Counted from the first letter of the stretch, positions 34,008 to 42,786 are shown. The stretch is DNA of 64,000 bases from Clostridia bacterium (GCA_026416815.1 JAOAEJ010000046.1:1-64000); one strand, 5' to 3'. The notes: generated by a model not told the origin, from the sequence alone. Translations and numbers: made by a program.

Positions 34008-34159
34008 TTTTCAGCCTCCTGAAGTTAAATTATTAGTTTTAATATTATTGGTAATTTGTTGTTTTTTATTCATCTTCCAAGGCTTCAATTTATCGATAAG
34101 TATATACTATAAGTTGATTTTTAATTTCATAAATGAGCTATCATAGATAGCTTTACGGT

Positions 34160-34333
34160 TCAGGTCTGCTTAAAAAATATATACCCACAGCGGGAACAAA
34201 CAATTTTATTATTTTCCTCTTTCATATCGGTACCATAACAATAGTCACACTGCTTAATTTCTGTAGTATTTGCTTCTCTACTATCTCCATCATATATCTG
34301 TATGTCTAATCCTTTACCATGAGGCTGGTACAT
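34160..34333 (-). CDS. 57-aa zinc-ribbon protein
   Basis: ATG at 34333 with AAGGAAG upstream, TGA at 34160-34162. The N-terminal half is polar (MYQPHGKGLDIQIYDGDSRE). The C-terminal half has CDYC and, 14 residues on, CSRCGYIFF, a four-cysteine zinc ribbon like those in transcription- or ribosome-associated micro-proteins. Function unknown. Not in an operon with the convergent neighbours. Confidence 0.65.
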   Translation of the reverse strand: MYQPHGKGLDIQIYDGDSREANTTEIKQCDYCYGTDMKEENNKIVCSRCGYIFFKQT

Positions 34334-34458
34334 ATATACACTTCCTTAAAACTGATTATTTATACTAATAATATATGTTCAGCGGTAGTAATATACTATT
34401 TTTTAGTAAAATTTACCTCACAGTGATTTATCTTTAATGCGATATAAAAGCTTTGCAA

Positions 34459-34493
34459 CAAAAAAATGCAGCTATTTAAGCTGCATTTTTTTA
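34459..34493 (-). terminator. Terminator of the PhzF-like gene
   Basis: AAAAAAATGCAGCT and AGCTGCATTTTTTT, a perfect 14-bp stem with T-run. Confidence 0.88.
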
Positions 34494-34510
34494 ATGATAC
34501 TACTTCATAG

Positions 34511-35296
34511 TTATACTAAAAGCTCTCCTCGTAGTATAGTTACTGCTTGCCCTGATAAAAAGATACGGTCGCTGTTAACTCTTACTTTCACCACTCCGCC
34601 TCTTTCTGATACCTGATAGCCTATCATTTCATTCTTGCTTAATTTTTCAGCCCAGAATGGTCCCAGGTAGCAGTGGGCTGAGCCTGTCACAGGATCTTCA
34701 TCTATCCCTACTGCAGGAGCAAAAAAACGCGAGACGAAATCGTATTCCACATTGGAGGATTTACTTGTTACAATAATCCCCCTGGTTTGTACTTGTTTTA
34801 AATTACTAAAGTCGGGTTTGATTCTTCTTATGACTTCCTCTGATTCTACCTCTACTAGATAATCAAATCGGTTTTTACTTACAGACTTTGCCTCTACACC
34901 TAATGCTTCTAAAAGTACTTCAGGTATTTGTGCCGTAAATCCAATTTCAGAAGGAAAGTTTAACTCTATCCATCCTTCTTTGAGGTCAGCTGTTAGAAGC
35001 CCGCTCCGTGTATAAAACTTAGCCTGTTCACTCCTTCCTAAATAGCCCTCTTCCCACAAAATGTGGGCACTAGCCAAGGTTGCGTGTCCACATAAATCAA
35101 CTTCAACATTTGGAGTAAACCACCTTAAGTTATACCCATCATCTTGCTTATATAAAAATGCTGTTTCCGAAAGATTCATTTCTCTAGCTATAGCCTGCAT
35201 CCATTTTTCATCTTTCTGTTCGGTTAAAATACAAACAGCAGCAGGATTACCCCAAAAAGCTCTATCTGTAAATGCGTCTACCTTGTATATCTTCAA
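34511..35296 (-). CDS. PhzF-family isomerase-like protein
   Basis: 261 aa from TTG at 35296; GGGGGA lies seven bases upstream, and an ATG nearby is out of frame. The PhzF/YddE fold signature is seen in both halves: VDAFTDRAFWGNPAAVCIL (~5-23), MNLSETAFLY with the catalytic Glu (~45), VDLCGHATLASAHIL (~65-79), and EDPVTGSAHCYLGPFW (~205-220). The family includes diaminopimelate-epimerase-fold isomerases; except for phenazine enzymes, substrates are unknown. No phenazine genes are near, so a general metabolic role is likely. Confidence 0.9.
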   Translation of the reverse strand: MKIYKVDAFTDRAFWGNPAAVCILTEQKDEKWMQAIAREMNLSETAFLYKQDDGYNLRWFTPNVEVDLCGHATLASAHILWEEGYLGRSEQAKFYTRSGLLTADLKEGWIELNFPSEIGFTAQIPEVLLEALGVEAKSVSKNRFDYLVEVESEEVIRRIKPDFSNLKQVQTRGIIVTSKSSNVEYDFVSRFFAPAVGIDEDPVTGSAHCYLGPFWAEKLSKNEMIGYQVSERGGVVKVRVNSDRIFLSGQAVTILRGELLV

Positions 35297-35331
35297 AATT
35301 CATTCCCCCTAATCAATTTTATTACTGGGCA

Positions 35332-36090
35332 CTAGCCTTCATAGATACATTTCAATCGTTTTGCTGTTATTCCGGTTTCATAAGGATAGCCGAACGCATT
35401 ATTGATATATTGTATACCATCCTTGACTACACTATTATTTACATGACTATGTCCATAAACATGGATTTGCGGCTTTAAGCTGCGAATTTGCTTCTCTATG
35501 AAGTAGCTTCCAAGAACAGGGTATAAAACCCTTTTGTCTGGCGGAATAAAACCTGGCATTAAATCAATTCTAGGTACAAAATGTGAAAATGAAATCACTA
35601 TATCATTCTTTATGGTTAGGGCTGCTTCGTTCATTGAAGTAAAATGTGCAGTTATAGTTTTTTCGTCATAATTACGGGGCCATCTGCATGCCATATAATC
35701 GGCCCAGATATTCTGAATTTCACTTGAAGGATTTCCGAAAGAGTAATCATACCAACCATATAGCGGGATAACGGATATCGTATTATAATTAAATGGCTCC
35801 ATAAGTATGCCGCAGTTTTGTGCTAGATCTTTCACCATTTGAAACTTCACTAAGGAGTCTGCAACCTTACTGCGAAATACCCATAAGTCATGATTGCCGG
35901 GCACAAATACAACTTTCATAAACCTGCTTTGAAGGCTTAAAAAAGTTTTTTCAAGCAGAGTCAGCTTGTCAGTTACATCTCCTGCTAGAATCAAAATGTC
36001 ATTCTTGTAGTCTTCCTTAGATAAACCATCGAGCCAACGCCAGTTGGCTTCAAAATCCGTATGAATATCGGAAATAGCAAATATCCTCAC
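35332..36090 (-). CDS. Calcineurin-like metallophosphoesterase
   Basis: 252 aa from a GTG start with GAGGAGA four bases upstream. Metallophosphoesterase motifs: ISDIHTDF (~5-12), LAGDVTD (~36-42), VPGNHDLW (~65-72), SFSHFVPR (~170) and YGHSHVNNSV (~215), which complete the dimetal site. It hydrolyses phosphoesters; substrate unknown (the family acts on nucleotides, proteins or lipids). It lies 36 bases upstream of the PhzF-like gene on the same strand, so the two may be cotranscribed. Confidence 0.88.
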   Translation of the reverse strand: MRIFAISDIHTDFEANWRWLDGLSKEDYKNDILILAGDVTDKLTLLEKTFLSLQSRFMKVVFVPGNHDLWVFRSKVADSLVKFQMVKDLAQNCGILMEPFNYNTISVIPLYGWYDYSFGNPSSEIQNIWADYMACRWPRNYDEKTITAHFTSMNEAALTIKNDIVISFSHFVPRIDLMPGFIPPDKRVLYPVLGSYFIEKQIRSLKPQIHVYGHSHVNNSVVKDGIQYINNAFGYPYETGITAKRLKCIYEG

Positions 36091-36229
36091 TTTATCTCCT
36101 CATATGTAAGCTATATCATATATAGTCATAATTCTATAATTATAGTACTATGTTATTATAATCCTAAAAGCATGTCAATTTTATTAAAATACACTATTTA
36201 AAGCCCTTATTGCATTTTGAAATTTTGTA

Positions 36230-36820
36230 TTACTCTAATTCATCCAAGGTTAACTGGAAACTAGGGATAAAGTTCTCCATAAAGTACTTTACTTCAGGTG
36301 TTTGTATTTGCATTAAAGTTTTGTATATAGTTTCTCCTGCCTTTTTAAACTCGTTATTCCCTGCTTTTTCTTCCTCAATGCATTTAATATATGCAGCAAT
36401 TCTGTCAGCTACCTTGACTATTTTCCAGGCTTCTTTATCCTCTTCTCTGTGAAATAGAATTGGTGAGTAAGCTTCCTTTAATTCTTGGGGCAGCATTGAA
36501 ATGAGCCTATTTTTCGATATCTCCTCAACTTTTTTATATGCTTGTTTGATATCCGGGTTATAGTATTTTATAGGTGTAGGCATATCACCGGTAATTGTTT
36601 CGTTACAATCATGAAATATAGCCAGTACCGCAACATTATTTGGGTCTACTTGCCCTCCGTACACGGTGTTCTTAATAACCGCAAGAGCATGGGCTATTAC
36701 GGCAACCTGATGACTATGTTCTTGTATGTTTTCCGGCTGGGTATTTCTCATTAATCCCCAGCGGCTTATGTATTTCATTCTTGAAATAAAGGCAAAAAAG
36801 TGGTAACTCTTATCGCTCAT
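36230..36820 (-). CDS. yfbR: 5'-deoxynucleotidase (YfbR-like HD protein)
   Basis: 196 aa, the usual size; AGGAGAGG precedes the ATG. HD-domain ligands: ENIQEHSHQVAVIAHAL (His at ~33), IFHDCNETITGDMPTPIKY (His-Asp at ~69-70) and VKVADRIAAYIK (Asp). The opening SYHFFAFISRMKYISRWGLM is characteristic. E. coli YfbR dephosphorylates deoxynucleoside 5'-monophosphates. Its promoter region carries a family 1 repeat tip (36865-36885). Confidence 0.88.
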   Translation of the reverse strand: MSDKSYHFFAFISRMKYISRWGLMRNTQPENIQEHSHQVAVIAHALAVIKNTVYGGQVDPNNVAVLAIFHDCNETITGDMPTPIKYYNPDIKQAYKKVEEISKNRLISMLPQELKEAYSPILFHREEDKEAWKIVKVADRIAAYIKCIEEEKAGNNEFKKAGETIYKTLMQIQTPEVKYFMENFIPSFQLTLDELE

Positions 36821-36864
36821 GTTTTCCTCTCCTATTTAAAGTGCTCCTAACTTAACAGTTTAAA

Positions 36865-36885
36865 GGTAGTTTACTATAGACTATC
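36865..36885. repeat. Solo palindromic tip of repeat family 1
   Basis: A 21-bp near-palindrome, GGTAGTTTAC..TAGACTATC, upstream of yfbR. Confidence 0.5.
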
Positions 36886-37087
36886 TTTAGCGGCTTGTCT
36901 TAAGGTGTATATTCTCCATATACATATTATAACCTGCAAAATGGTCATAAAATTTACCTAGCTTACTCTTTTTCTTGCTGTTCATGCATGTTGAACAGTG
37001 TCCACAAAATAGAACAGTCAGAATACTTGAAATCTTTGTCGAAAAAAGATATATTAATTGCATGAGTATTAACTATACTCCCCTAAA

Positions 37088-37120
37088 TCCCGTAACAGTT
37101 TCTGGACGGGACTTTTTTTT
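37088..37120 (+). terminator. Plus-strand intrinsic terminator without an evident gene
   Basis: TCCCGT and ACGGGA with a 12-nt loop, followed by C and eight T. Confidence 0.6.
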
Positions 37121-37526
37121 ACCCTTTTTAGAATTATGTTCAGGTAAACGGGCTATATTCTTATAAGTCTTCATTATAGCCATCATATAAAATAGCGTTT
37201 CTATACGATTTCAACATTATTCAATAAAAATATTTACACAAAAATACTTTTATGTTAGTATAATACTACAACAGTATGCGACTGTTTTTGTCATAAAATA
37301 TTATAATTCTACAGCATTGAAGTTGGACTATATTGGTTTGCCTTTGCAAAAGGCAACAGGATTAGTCTCGTATTTCTCTTATGTAAGAAGCTTATTATAG
37401 ATTACTATAGCCCTTTGTCAAAGATATATTGTATGCCCTTTCAATAGTATATATTTAGATGTTTTATAAATATCCATCAACACCTTGATTGGTTAAATAA
37501 AAATACTTTAAAGGAGACGATTTATT

Positions 37527-38402
37527 ATGGCAGAGTTAACTAAGACACGTCGCTGTTTACAAAACGGGCAGATAATAACATTAGGAGGTGACACAGCAGG
37601 ACAGGATAAACTGCCCTTACAGGCCTTTAACGAAAAGGGTGAGAGAAATTACTATAGCCTTTCTGCCGACTCAGTATTACCTGGACCCAAACCAAACCAA
37701 TCTTATCAGTTTCTTTTCTGGAACATTAATGGCTCCATTATAAAGACACCAATGATAGTTAATCAACCTGTTCCTGAATATAATTTTACTGCTACTGCAT
37801 GGTATTATCTTGTAGGCGAAGGTCAATCACAACCCCATATAACTACATATGCCTTTTCAGCGGATGAAGATAAAGTTTTAGAAAGTACACCTATAGAAAA
37901 AGTTATACCAGACAACGACCAGGTATGGCCAAATAAAGGCTCTGTAGTTTACACTTCTTCAAGTAGTGTGAAAATTGACCCTCTCGATAAGAAAGGTATT
38001 TCAGATATGCGTATCAAGGGTAAGGGTAATATACATGTAATATACGGCTTTCTGTTCAAAAGCTGGGAATTATTATGGAATTCCGGCTGCAGCATAAACG
38101 GTTCTATTCTTGAAGGTCAGCAAAACGCTCAGGGTTTAGCCATAGCCGTATACCAGCAAGATGTTTTGGGTACTATAAGAATTCCAATCTTGAGAGGGAG
38201 GGAATTCAAATGGGATATCGTTGCGGCTAATAAGGCTGTCCAAGTTGCATTGGATAGAATAATTCAAACTAGAAACCCCGCAATATCCGCGATTAAATTA
38301 AACCACATTAAGGCAATGAATGATATACAGTTAGAGGAGTTAAAAACTCGCTTGCCACGTTTGGAAGCTATAGAAAAGGATATTCCAAATATAATAAAAT
38401 AA
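37527..38402 (+). CDS. Hypothetical beta-rich protein
   Basis: 291 aa; AAAGGAG precedes the ATG. There is no signal peptide or TM. The sequence is rich in aromatic, Asn, Gly and Ser residues, in a beta-sandwich-like pattern (SYQFLFWNINGSII, FTATAWYYLVGEGQSQP, GNIHVIYGFLFKSWELLW), and ends in a helical region (ARVALDRII-like, LEELKTRLPRLEAIEKD). No family recognised. A terminator follows directly, so it is monocistronic. The leader is long (about 260 bases to the nearest -10-like box). Confidence 0.75.
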   Translation: MAELTKTRRCLQNGQIITLGGDTAGQDKLPLQAFNEKGERNYYSLSADSVLPGPKPNQSYQFLFWNINGSIIKTPMIVNQPVPEYNFTATAWYYLVGEGQSQPHITTYAFSADEDKVLESTPIEKVIPDNDQVWPNKGSVVYTSSSSVKIDPLDKKGISDMRIKGKGNIHVIYGFLFKSWELLWNSGCSINGSILEGQQNAQGLAIAVYQQDVLGTIRIPILRGREFKWDIVAANKAVQVALDRIIQTRNPAISAIKLNHIKAMNDIQLEELKTRLPRLEAIEKDIPNIIK

Positions 38403-38415
38403 CATTTTATTTTAA

Positions 38416-38468
38416 ATGATGGTGCTGGTTTAAAAGTAGTTTTTAGGCCAGCCTCATCTTTTTTCATT
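38416..38468 (+). terminator. Terminator of the hypothetical gene
   Basis: GATGGTGCTGG and CCAGCCTCATC arms, then six T. Confidence 0.7.
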
Positions 38469-38559
38469 TTTAGGCTAATAATTATTTATCTACCTTATTG
38501 CAAAATATGACTACTCTAACATATAATTACCTTGTAAAAATTTAGAGGAGGTTGATTTT

Positions 38560-39300
38560 ATGTTAAAGGAAAAATTGAAAGGGTTTGTAGCAGGTTTCTT
38601 GGTATGTGCAACCCTATCCACAGCAGTACTTGCAGCTCCTATAGAGAAAACCATCAAAGTGGTTTATAATAATATCAAACTTTATGTAGATGGAACCTTG
38701 ATCCAGCCTAAGGACGGCAAAGGTAACACAGTACAGCCCTTTATTTATAACGGTACCACCTATTTGCCGGCAGCAGCTATCTCAAAGGCTTTAGGTAAAA
38801 ATGTGAAGTGGGATGGTAAAACCAGTACCGTTTACATAGGAAATTACGATGGTAGTGTCCCTCTTGTGTGGTTGGATCAATTAAACTTTAGCAGCTGCAA
38901 ATCTTCTGCCACATCTTATGGTGCAAGTCTATGGGAAAGAGACCAGGATTATGATTTTACGGGCAGAACATATAACCATGGTATTAAATACACAATATCA
39001 CATGGTACAAATAACACCTGGCTATATAGTGAGTACCTATTAAATTCAAAATACTCCAGACTTAAAGGTACTTTTGTGCTGCATTATGATTCCAGAAATG
39101 ACACTACTGCTACGTATTTAAAAATATATGGTGATGATAAGCTTCTCCATACTCTACCTGAGTTAAAAGCAGGAGTTCAACCAATAAGCTTCGATGTCGA
39201 TGTAACAGGAGTAGAGAAACTTAAGTTTGAAATCACTTATTCTAATGATATGGCTAAGGATTCCCATTATTACGGTCTAGTAGACACAAAACTTTATTAG
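38560..39300 (+). CDS. Secreted CuAO-domain / NPCBM-like protein
   Basis: 246 aa; GAGGAGG precedes the ATG. A signal peptide (LKGFVAGFLVCATLSTAVLA) ends near residue 26. The CuAO-type domain spans ~30-105 (VDGTLIQPK, PFIYNGTTYLPAAAISKALG, VKWDGKTSTVYIG). Residues ~110-245 resemble the NPCBM carbohydrate-binding-associated beta domain (YNHGIKYTISHGTNN, LKGTFVLHYDSRND, LKIYGDDKLL). The pair is common in clostridial stalk/surface proteins. Probably binds wall or polysaccharide; no catalytic domain. The stop overlaps by four bases the stop of the convergent gene. Confidence 0.83.
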   Translation: MLKEKLKGFVAGFLVCATLSTAVLAAPIEKTIKVVYNNIKLYVDGTLIQPKDGKGNTVQPFIYNGTTYLPAAAISKALGKNVKWDGKTSTVYIGNYDGSVPLVWLDQLNFSSCKSSATSYGASLWERDQDYDFTGRTYNHGIKYTISHGTNNTWLYSEYLLNSKYSRLKGTFVLHYDSRNDTTATYLKIYGDDKLLHTLPELKAGVQPISFDVDVTGVEKLKFEITYSNDMAKDSHYYGLVDTKLY

Positions 39301-39869
39301 TTACAAAGCCTCTGATTGCCAGGGGCTTTATCTCTATCTTCATTTGCCCTTTGTTCGTGCTGTTCTATCAATATTCCCCTGTTTTTAATCATTCCTAATA
39401 ATATAGATTCGCCCACGTCCTCCGCTAGGTTTGCAAATAACTTCATATCATTAATACAGAAATGGTGTGTTCCCATCTTATAGATTAACTCCGAAAGTTC
39501 ACTTAGTAGTTCTCGTTTTTTATCGCTGTACTTCTCTAAGTCAACACAACTCAATATAAACTCCTTATCCTTTTGCTCTTGAAGGCGTATATTTTCTTGC
39601 TGTTCTAAGTACTTGGCCTTCATTTGCTCTAACGTACTGTTTGTATCATAAAAATAGTCTAAATGAATTTCTTCTATATCTGCTATGAATTCCAGCGTTA
39701 TTCTCCTTAGTTCATAACTGGCACTTTCATAAGCCTTTAGCAGTGCTACAGACATCTGAATGCTCTGTGAAAATTCCTCTTCACCTCTGCTTCCTCTTAG
39801 CTCTTTTAACCTTCTTGCTTTGAATTCTTTGTTACTTTCAGCCTTTGGGGCCTTTTTCTTAAAAATCAT
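39297..39869 (-). CDS. HTH-like cytoplasmic protein, paralogue 1
   Basis: 190 aa; GTGAGGT precedes the ATG. After a lysine-rich head (MIFKKKAPKAE), residues ~17-70 (KARRLKELRGSRGEEEFSQS) read like a XRE-type helix-turn-helix. A long charged helix region follows (TLEQMKAKYLEQQENIRLQE) and a C-terminal helical domain. It is 45-50 % identical by eye to the next gene (39944), including the 5' leader. No family name recognised. DNA binding is inference; the HTH lacks a confident match. Confidence 0.7.
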   Translation of the reverse strand: MIFKKKAPKAESNKEFKARRLKELRGSRGEEEFSQSIQMSVALLKAYESASYELRRITLEFIADIEEIHLDYFYDTNSTLEQMKAKYLEQQENIRLQEQKDKEFILSCVDLEKYSDKKRELLSELSELIYKMGTHHFCINDMKLFANLAEDVGESILLGMIKNRGILIEQHEQRANEDRDKAPGNQRLCN

Positions 39870-39943
39870 ATAAATAACCTCACTTTAAACTTCTTGGCTA
39901 TAGGGTATCACGTTTAATACCAATTAAAGCCCGCTGCTGACAC

Positions 39944-40474
39944 CTATATAGACTTTGCTTGTCGATGCTTCTCTACTAGCAAAGCCTTATTTTTTATCAT
40001 TTCCAGTAATACTGGATCACCAACTTCTTCCGCCAACTTCGCTAAGATTATTATCTCATCAATACCAAATTTATTTGTCCCCATTTTATTAACCAGATCC
40101 GATAATTCTTTAAGCTTCTCCTGTTTCTTCAGGTCATACTGGAAATGAATACTGCTTAGTATAAATTCTTTGTCCTTTTGCTCTTGAATACGCATATTTT
40201 CTTTAACTTCCGAATATTTAACTTTCATTTCATCTATTGTACTACTTCTATCATAGAAGTAGTTAATATGTATTTCTTCTTTTTCCCCTATTATCTCAAG
40301 AGTAATACTCCTTAGCTCAAAGTAGGCACTTTCATAAGCCTCCAGAACCTCCAAAGGCATGTCAATATTTTGAGCAAATTCTTCCTTGCTCCTGTTGCCC
40401 CTTAATTCCCTCAGCCTTCTAGCTTTAAATTCTTTATCGCTTTCAAATCCCGGTGTTTTCTTCTTAAAAAACAT
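39944..40474 (-). CDS. HTH-like cytoplasmic protein, paralogue 2
   Basis: 176 aa. Tandem duplicate of 39297-39869: the head MFFKKKTPGFESDKEFKARR, the HTH-like KEEFAQNIDMPLEVLEAYES, and the RIQEQKDKEFILSSI segment are shared. The upstream sequence TTTAAAGTGAGGT is shared too, so the duplication unit included the ribosome binding site. The C-terminal tail differs (KHRQAKSI). Function unknown. Confidence 0.7.
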   Translation of the reverse strand: MFFKKKTPGFESDKEFKARRLRELRGNRSKEEFAQNIDMPLEVLEAYESAYFELRSITLEIIGEKEEIHINYFYDRSSTIDEMKVKYSEVKENMRIQEQKDKEFILSSIHFQYDLKKQEKLKELSDLVNKMGTNKFGIDEIIILAKLAEEVGDPVLLEMIKNKALLVEKHRQAKSI

Positions 40475-40610
40475 AGAAATGACCTCACTTTAAACCTAAT
40501 TAGCTATATTATGTTATATCTAATGATTATTGTCAACCAAACCATTATTCCCATTATTTCACAAACTGAATTATGCAAAGAATATATAATGAAATAGTTA
40601 TATAAATGTG

Positions 40611-40940
40611 TTACAGTATCATATTTATAGCCCTTATAGTGTAAAAAACAAACATTAGACTATTAAGTACCATACCTGTTGTAGAAAACACTTTTTTGAA
40701 GTTCTTACTTGCTAATCCCACAATGCCGAAGACTATACCTGCAATGAAAGTTAAGTACTCAATTACGAATAGTATTTTCATAAAGAGTATAACTATGTGC
40801 ATGTCATTAAAACCAATTATATTAGATGTACTTAAAGCAATAAGACCAATATTAACTACTAGTTCAAGCAGTATCACAGTGAAAAATATAATAAAAGAAG
40901 CTATTCCATAGACTGAGTGTTTTTTAACCTTGCTATCCAT
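40611..40940 (-). CDS. Small three-TM protein (DUF4190-like)
   Basis: 109 aa from the ATG at 40940 (GGGG seven bases upstream). Three hydrophobic helices: YGIASFIIFFTVILLELVVN, FVIEYLTFIAGIVFGIVGLA, VFSTTGMVLNSLMFVFYTI. The order 'GIAS..GIVFGIVGLASKN..K..STTGMVLN' resembles DUF4190-type proteins, which have no known function. Membrane; monocistronic. Confidence 0.65.
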   Translation of the reverse strand: MDSKVKKHSVYGIASFIIFFTVILLELVVNIGLIALSTSNIIGFNDMHIVILFMKILFVIEYLTFIAGIVFGIVGLASKNFKKVFSTTGMVLNSLMFVFYTIRAINMIL

Positions 40941-41206
40941 TCCTCTACCCCAATTCATTTATATACCTAAATATTATCTAATTTTTGCTCATTTAACTTC
41001 ATAATTATTAATAATTCTTCAATGTCTTTGAAATTCCTCTATGAATATATAAAAATTATATATCGTATTTCGGTTTAATCAATATAGATATATTAGAACA
41101 GCACAGAATTATCCGCTACAGATGTATGTGTTTGACCTATATACTGTTTTGCATGTTTATATACATAGCAAAAAACCTCTATCCCTTATTGGAAACGGCT
41201 TTTGTG
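40941..41206. other. Intergenic DNA before the tRNA-Arg fragment
   Basis: AT-rich with no supported gene. At 41169-41203 is a degenerate copy of the terminator that follows the intact tRNA-Arg (AAAAAACCTC..GGCTTTT). Confidence 0.5.
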
Positions 41207-41252
41207 TGGCGTGTCCGAAGGGATTCGAACCCCTGTCCAACGGGTTAGAAGT
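41207..41252 (-). pseudogene. 3' fragment of tRNA-Arg(TCT)
   Basis: 46 bases match the 3' part of the intact tRNA-Arg at 42710-42786, from the anticodon arm (CTTCTAACCCGTTGG) through the T arm (GGGGTTCGAATCCC) to the acceptor 3' strand and CCA. The 5' half is missing. Sequence divergence in the acceptor and anticodon stems shows it is not functional. The downstream terminator was copied too. Confidence 0.85.
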
Positions 41253-41464
41253 ATGTATAGTCGCTTGTTGTAATTTACTGCATTTATGTACAATCCGTTG
41301 TTTTATGCGGTTTCTGAGCTTTTGGGTTTCTGAGCTTTTGGGTTTATGAATTTTATTGCATTCTTTTCATATTTGGGGACTATTTTTGTTACTTTAGTCC
41401 CAATATTCATTTTAACTGATAAGAAAGGGAATTATCTCACCTTTTGTGTTTTTCACATTTTCAT

Positions 41465-41552
41465 AAGTTAACAAAATAGACATGATAACACCCGAGAACC
41501 TAAGGCTTATCGGTCTGCTGGACCTGTGATTCTTGGGTGTTATGTCAAATTA
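41465..41552. repeat. 88-nt imperfect palindrome
   Basis: AAGTTA..GACAT..AACACCCGAGAA and TTCTTGGGTGTTATGTC..AGTAACTT pair across a GC-richer loop (CCTAAGGCTTATCGG...). The core 12-bp stem AACACCCGAGAA/TTCTTGGGTGTT has one G-U. It could be a structured RNA or small repeat element; no T-run follows. Confidence 0.5.
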
Positions 41553-41721
41553 GTAACTTATTAATGGGCTTAGGGGGAAAATATGGATTTGTTACAGTTG
41601 CGTATTTTGAAGATAATACGTCTTACATCAAGGGTTATACGGTTTAACAGAGAGTAACTTACTTACCATAAAAGTAAAAGGGAGGTTTTACAGTGTATGT
41701 ATCCAGGGTTTAACCCCTGGA

Positions 41722-41976
41722 TTAATAAGGATACGAAGTCTGATTATAGTCGGAAGGACTCTGAGGGTATTCTGGATAACCATAGTAGGAAGGACTCTGA
41801 GAGTATTCTGTATAACCATAGTACTGGCAAGACCTACGGCCATCCCTAAAGCCTTGCCTATATCCCTGCCGATAGCCTCTTCGAAAACAATCTTGTTGGT
41901 CTAGATATTGAGGCTGCCTAACATCATATTGTCCGGAGTAGGCATTGTAGTTGGTGTAATCATAATTGTAGTACAT
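41722..41976 (-). CDS. Tyr/Gln-rich coat-like protein
   Basis: 84 aa from the ATG at 41976 (AAGGAGAAT upstream); the frame to 41994 has no site. It has many Tyr, Gln, Arg, Pro and Ser (MYYNYDYTNYNAYSGQYDVR, FRRGYRQGYRQGFRDGRR). The C-terminal half has two copies of a 12-residue repeat (YGYxEYxQSPSY). Composition resembles spore coat or exosporium proteins of Bacillota (inference). The strand opposite carries a 51-codon frame (41697-41852) discussed in the findings. Confidence 0.7.
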   Translation of the reverse strand: MYYNYDYTNYNAYSGQYDVRQPQYLDQQDCFRRGYRQGYRQGFRDGRRSCQYYGYTEYSQSPSYYGYPEYPQSPSDYNQTSYPY

Positions 41977-42406
41977 GGTAATTCTCCTTAACAAAATATT
42001 TATAATGCATATTATGATTAAAAAATACTTTTGGTTACATATAACAAATATTAAGTTAACTAGACGAGTGTTAAATTTTTATAAACTGAGGTGTCAGGAA
42101 TATGCTTGAAATATAATTCGGGAGAAATCGTTCCGATTTGTGGATCTAATAAAGGTTATTATACAAGTCAACAGGTAAAGTTCCCCCGATTTGATGGACA
42201 CACCGAATGGCTGGTAAATCCCGCCATTCGGTGTGCCTATTTTAATAGGGTAACATCATTTAATATACTTCGCCACTATAATCTAATAGTTTATTTGTTC
42301 CATGAAGATGGCAAGTGGTTTATGGAGGGAAAGTAAATCAATTTACGTAATTAACGTTTTGTCAGGTACTCACATACTATATACTAAAAAGCTTGGAGGT
42401 ACTTAA
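41977..42406. other. 430-bp region with a strong hairpin
   Basis: CACACCGAATGGC (42200-42212) and GCCATTCGGTGTG (42223-42235) form a perfect 13-bp stem with a 10-nt loop. A plus-strand frame covering it (42091-42336) begins with GTG without a ribosome binding site, so I do not call a gene. Confidence 0.5.
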
Positions 42407-42529
42407 ATGACATATAGAGAGTTGTTAGAAATCTCAAAGAAGTATCCTAATTACTGCCCTGGTAAATGCCATTCGGGAAGGTGCTCTAATAAGCTAAAAC
42501 ATTCTAAGGATAAAAGATGTAGCGAGTAG
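42407..42529 (+). CDS. 40-aa Cys-rich micro-protein
   Basis: ATG with GGAGGT six bases upstream (an ideal site). Sequence MTYRELLEISKKYPNYCPGK, then CHSGRCSNKLKHSKDKRCSE. The Cys pattern C-x3-C-x4-C-x11-C and many Lys/His suggest a metal-binding knuckle or a small secreted-type peptide, but no signal is present. It is between the tRNA-Arg fragment and the tRNA genes. No family recognised. Confidence 0.6.
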   Translation: MTYRELLEISKKYPNYCPGKCHSGRCSNKLKHSKDKRCSE

Positions 42530-42672
42530 ATTGTATAAGCTATAGCTAGGAGCTATTTTTGTTTCCTTATATTCTCTATCGAAACACTACGATTTAAATT
42601 CTCCATTTTGTGTGTCTTAATGTATTTTTAGTCCCCAAGCATGGCATAGCGATAATTGTTAGCATAGTAAAC

Positions 42673-42706
42673 AAAAAACCGCTATCCTTTGTAGAAAGCG
42701 GCTTTT
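42673..42706 (-). terminator. Terminator of the tRNA operon
   Basis: AGCCGCT and AGCGG(T) arms with a run of T on the minus strand, four bases after the CCA end of tRNA-Arg. Confidence 0.8.
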
Positions 42707-42709
42707 GCT

Positions 42710-42786
<77 letters not shown>

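Larger units (their letters stand above)
36821..37526. other. 706-bp intergenic region
   Basis: Contains a repeat family 1 tip (GGTAGTTTACTATAGACTAT, 36865), a plus-strand terminator (37088-37120), a TATAAT box at 37259-37264 without a good -35, and a small hairpin (TTGCCTT..AAGGCAA, 37338-37356) in the leader of the next gene. The 63-codon plus frame at 36975 has no ribosome binding site. No known riboswitch seen. Confidence 0.5.

Noticed and set aside
36995-37020. TGTCCACAAAATAGAACA resembling an insertion-sequence end
   Set aside because: No partner inverted repeat or transposase fragment nearby.
36975-37166. 63-codon plus-strand ORF
   Set aside because: Runs through an intrinsic terminator and lacks a ribosome binding site.
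37290-37526. Possible riboswitch in the long leader of the hypothetical gene at 37527
   Set aside because: Only one small hairpin and no match to a class I know; not enough for a call.
41122-41349. 75-codon plus-strand ORF over the tRNA-Arg fragment
   Set aside because: It is a translation of tRNA-like sequence on the wrong strand.
42091-42336. 81-codon plus-strand ORF before the Cys-rich peptide
   Set aside because: GTG start without a ribosome binding site, and a 13-bp perfect hairpin inside; more likely noncoding repeat DNA.
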